A stretch of DNA of 64,000 nt from Pullulanibacillus pueri (GTDB lineage Bacteria > Bacillota > Bacilli > Bacillales > Sporolactobacillaceae): assembly GCF_014639255.1 (NCBI RefSeq), contig NZ_BMFV01000007.1, forward strand, positions 90,171 to 154,170. The letters run 5' to 3'. The notes under the pieces were generated by a model that saw only the letters and a list, made by a program, of their open reading frames with translations, did not search any database and was not told the origin of the DNA. The translations under genes were made by a program, and so were the position numbers. Below, in pieces: positions 63,926 to 64,000 of this stretch. The number at the start of each line of letters is the position of its first letter. The first letter of the stretch is position 1.

Positions 63926-64000
63926 CTTCTTCCTTAAAATCATAACCACCCTTCCAAAGGGTGGTTTGCACAAAGGCTATAAGCCTAAACTACCGGCCGG

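Larger units (their letters stand above)
63262..64000. other. Gene-free window end with repeats
   Basis: About 740 bases: the dacF promoter (63312-63340), a long copy of the dispersed repeat (63379-63925), and the second tandem hairpin locus (63780-63863). The last 40 bases (GGGTGG palindrome, CCACCCTTCC...GGGTGG near 63947-63964) may be the terminator of a gene beyond the edge. Open frames here read the repeats. Confidence 0.65.

Noticed and set aside
63707..63973. Minus-strand frames with repeated PQKVLFTFWGG or PKSAFYFLGW
   Set aside because: Same cause as at 40 kb: open frames through the second hairpin locus, in two registers at once.

Overview
This 64-kb window is a stretch of low-GC Gram-positive, endospore-forming (Bacillales) chromosome. 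The sequence shows this through near-complete TRAP (MtrB), HU, SigF, SpoIIAA/AB, SpoIVA and CotJC proteins, strong AAGGAGG ribosome-binding sites, frequent TTG/GTG starts, and a gene order that follows the trp-to-spoIIA arc of Bacillus subtilis. The genus cannot be fixed from the sequence alone. Almost every gene reads on the minus strand, so transcription runs from high to low coordinates; the only plus-strand genes are cotJABC.

Layout, in transcription order (right to left): 63.3-60.4 kb dacF, then spoIIAA-spoIIAB-sigF behind a sigma-H type promoter; 60.0-55.1 kb the spoVA operon (A, B, C, D, EB, EA, F) behind a sigma-G type promoter; 54.8-50.8 kb lysA, ribT, a small Sm-like protein, scpA-scpB; 50.6-48.3 kb dacB-spmA-spmB behind a sigma-E type promoter; 47.4-40.6 kb rluB, resABC, resDE; 40.1-36.1 kb ypbB-recQ-ypbD-(small membrane protein)-ypbF; 34.9-36.0 kb the divergent spore-coat cluster cotJABC; 34.8-31.9 kb a CBS-domain protein, an unknown membrane protein, a YpbG phosphoesterase and the MecA-type adaptor; 31.6-28.1 kb glutamate dehydrogenase, YpdA and PrsW; 27.6-22.8 kb sleB-ypeB, motI-ypfB-cmk-plsC; 22.6-15.7 kb the S1-repeat protein, yphA, der-plsY-gpsA, spoVIF, yphE-yphF; 15.4-7.2 kb spoIVA, hbs, folE-mtrB, the menaquinone genes hepS-menG-hepT, ndk, cheR; 7.2-0 kb aroC-aroB and a trpDC(FB)A-hisC supraoperon.

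Two themes tie the window together. One is aromatic amino-acid synthesis: mtrB encodes the tryptophan-sensing RNA-binding protein TRAP, and the trpD leader carries ten (G/U)AG triplets, an overlapping antiterminator/terminator pair and a hairpin that can hide the trpD ribosome-binding site, so the regulator and its target lie about 7 kb apart. trpE is not at its usual place ahead of trpD, and trpF is fused in frame to trpB. The other is sporulation and germination, from the first forespore sigma factor through coat, cortex, DPA uptake and germination lysis.

The intergenic regions hold the least explained material: a dispersed family of roughly 180-560 bp elements, nearly all in the plus orientation, and a tandem 42-bp hairpin repeat present as two copies at each of two loci. 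No phage, insertion sequence, CRISPR array, rRNA or tRNA was seen. The coding content is mostly conserved core chromosome, and nothing looks like a wholly new gene system.
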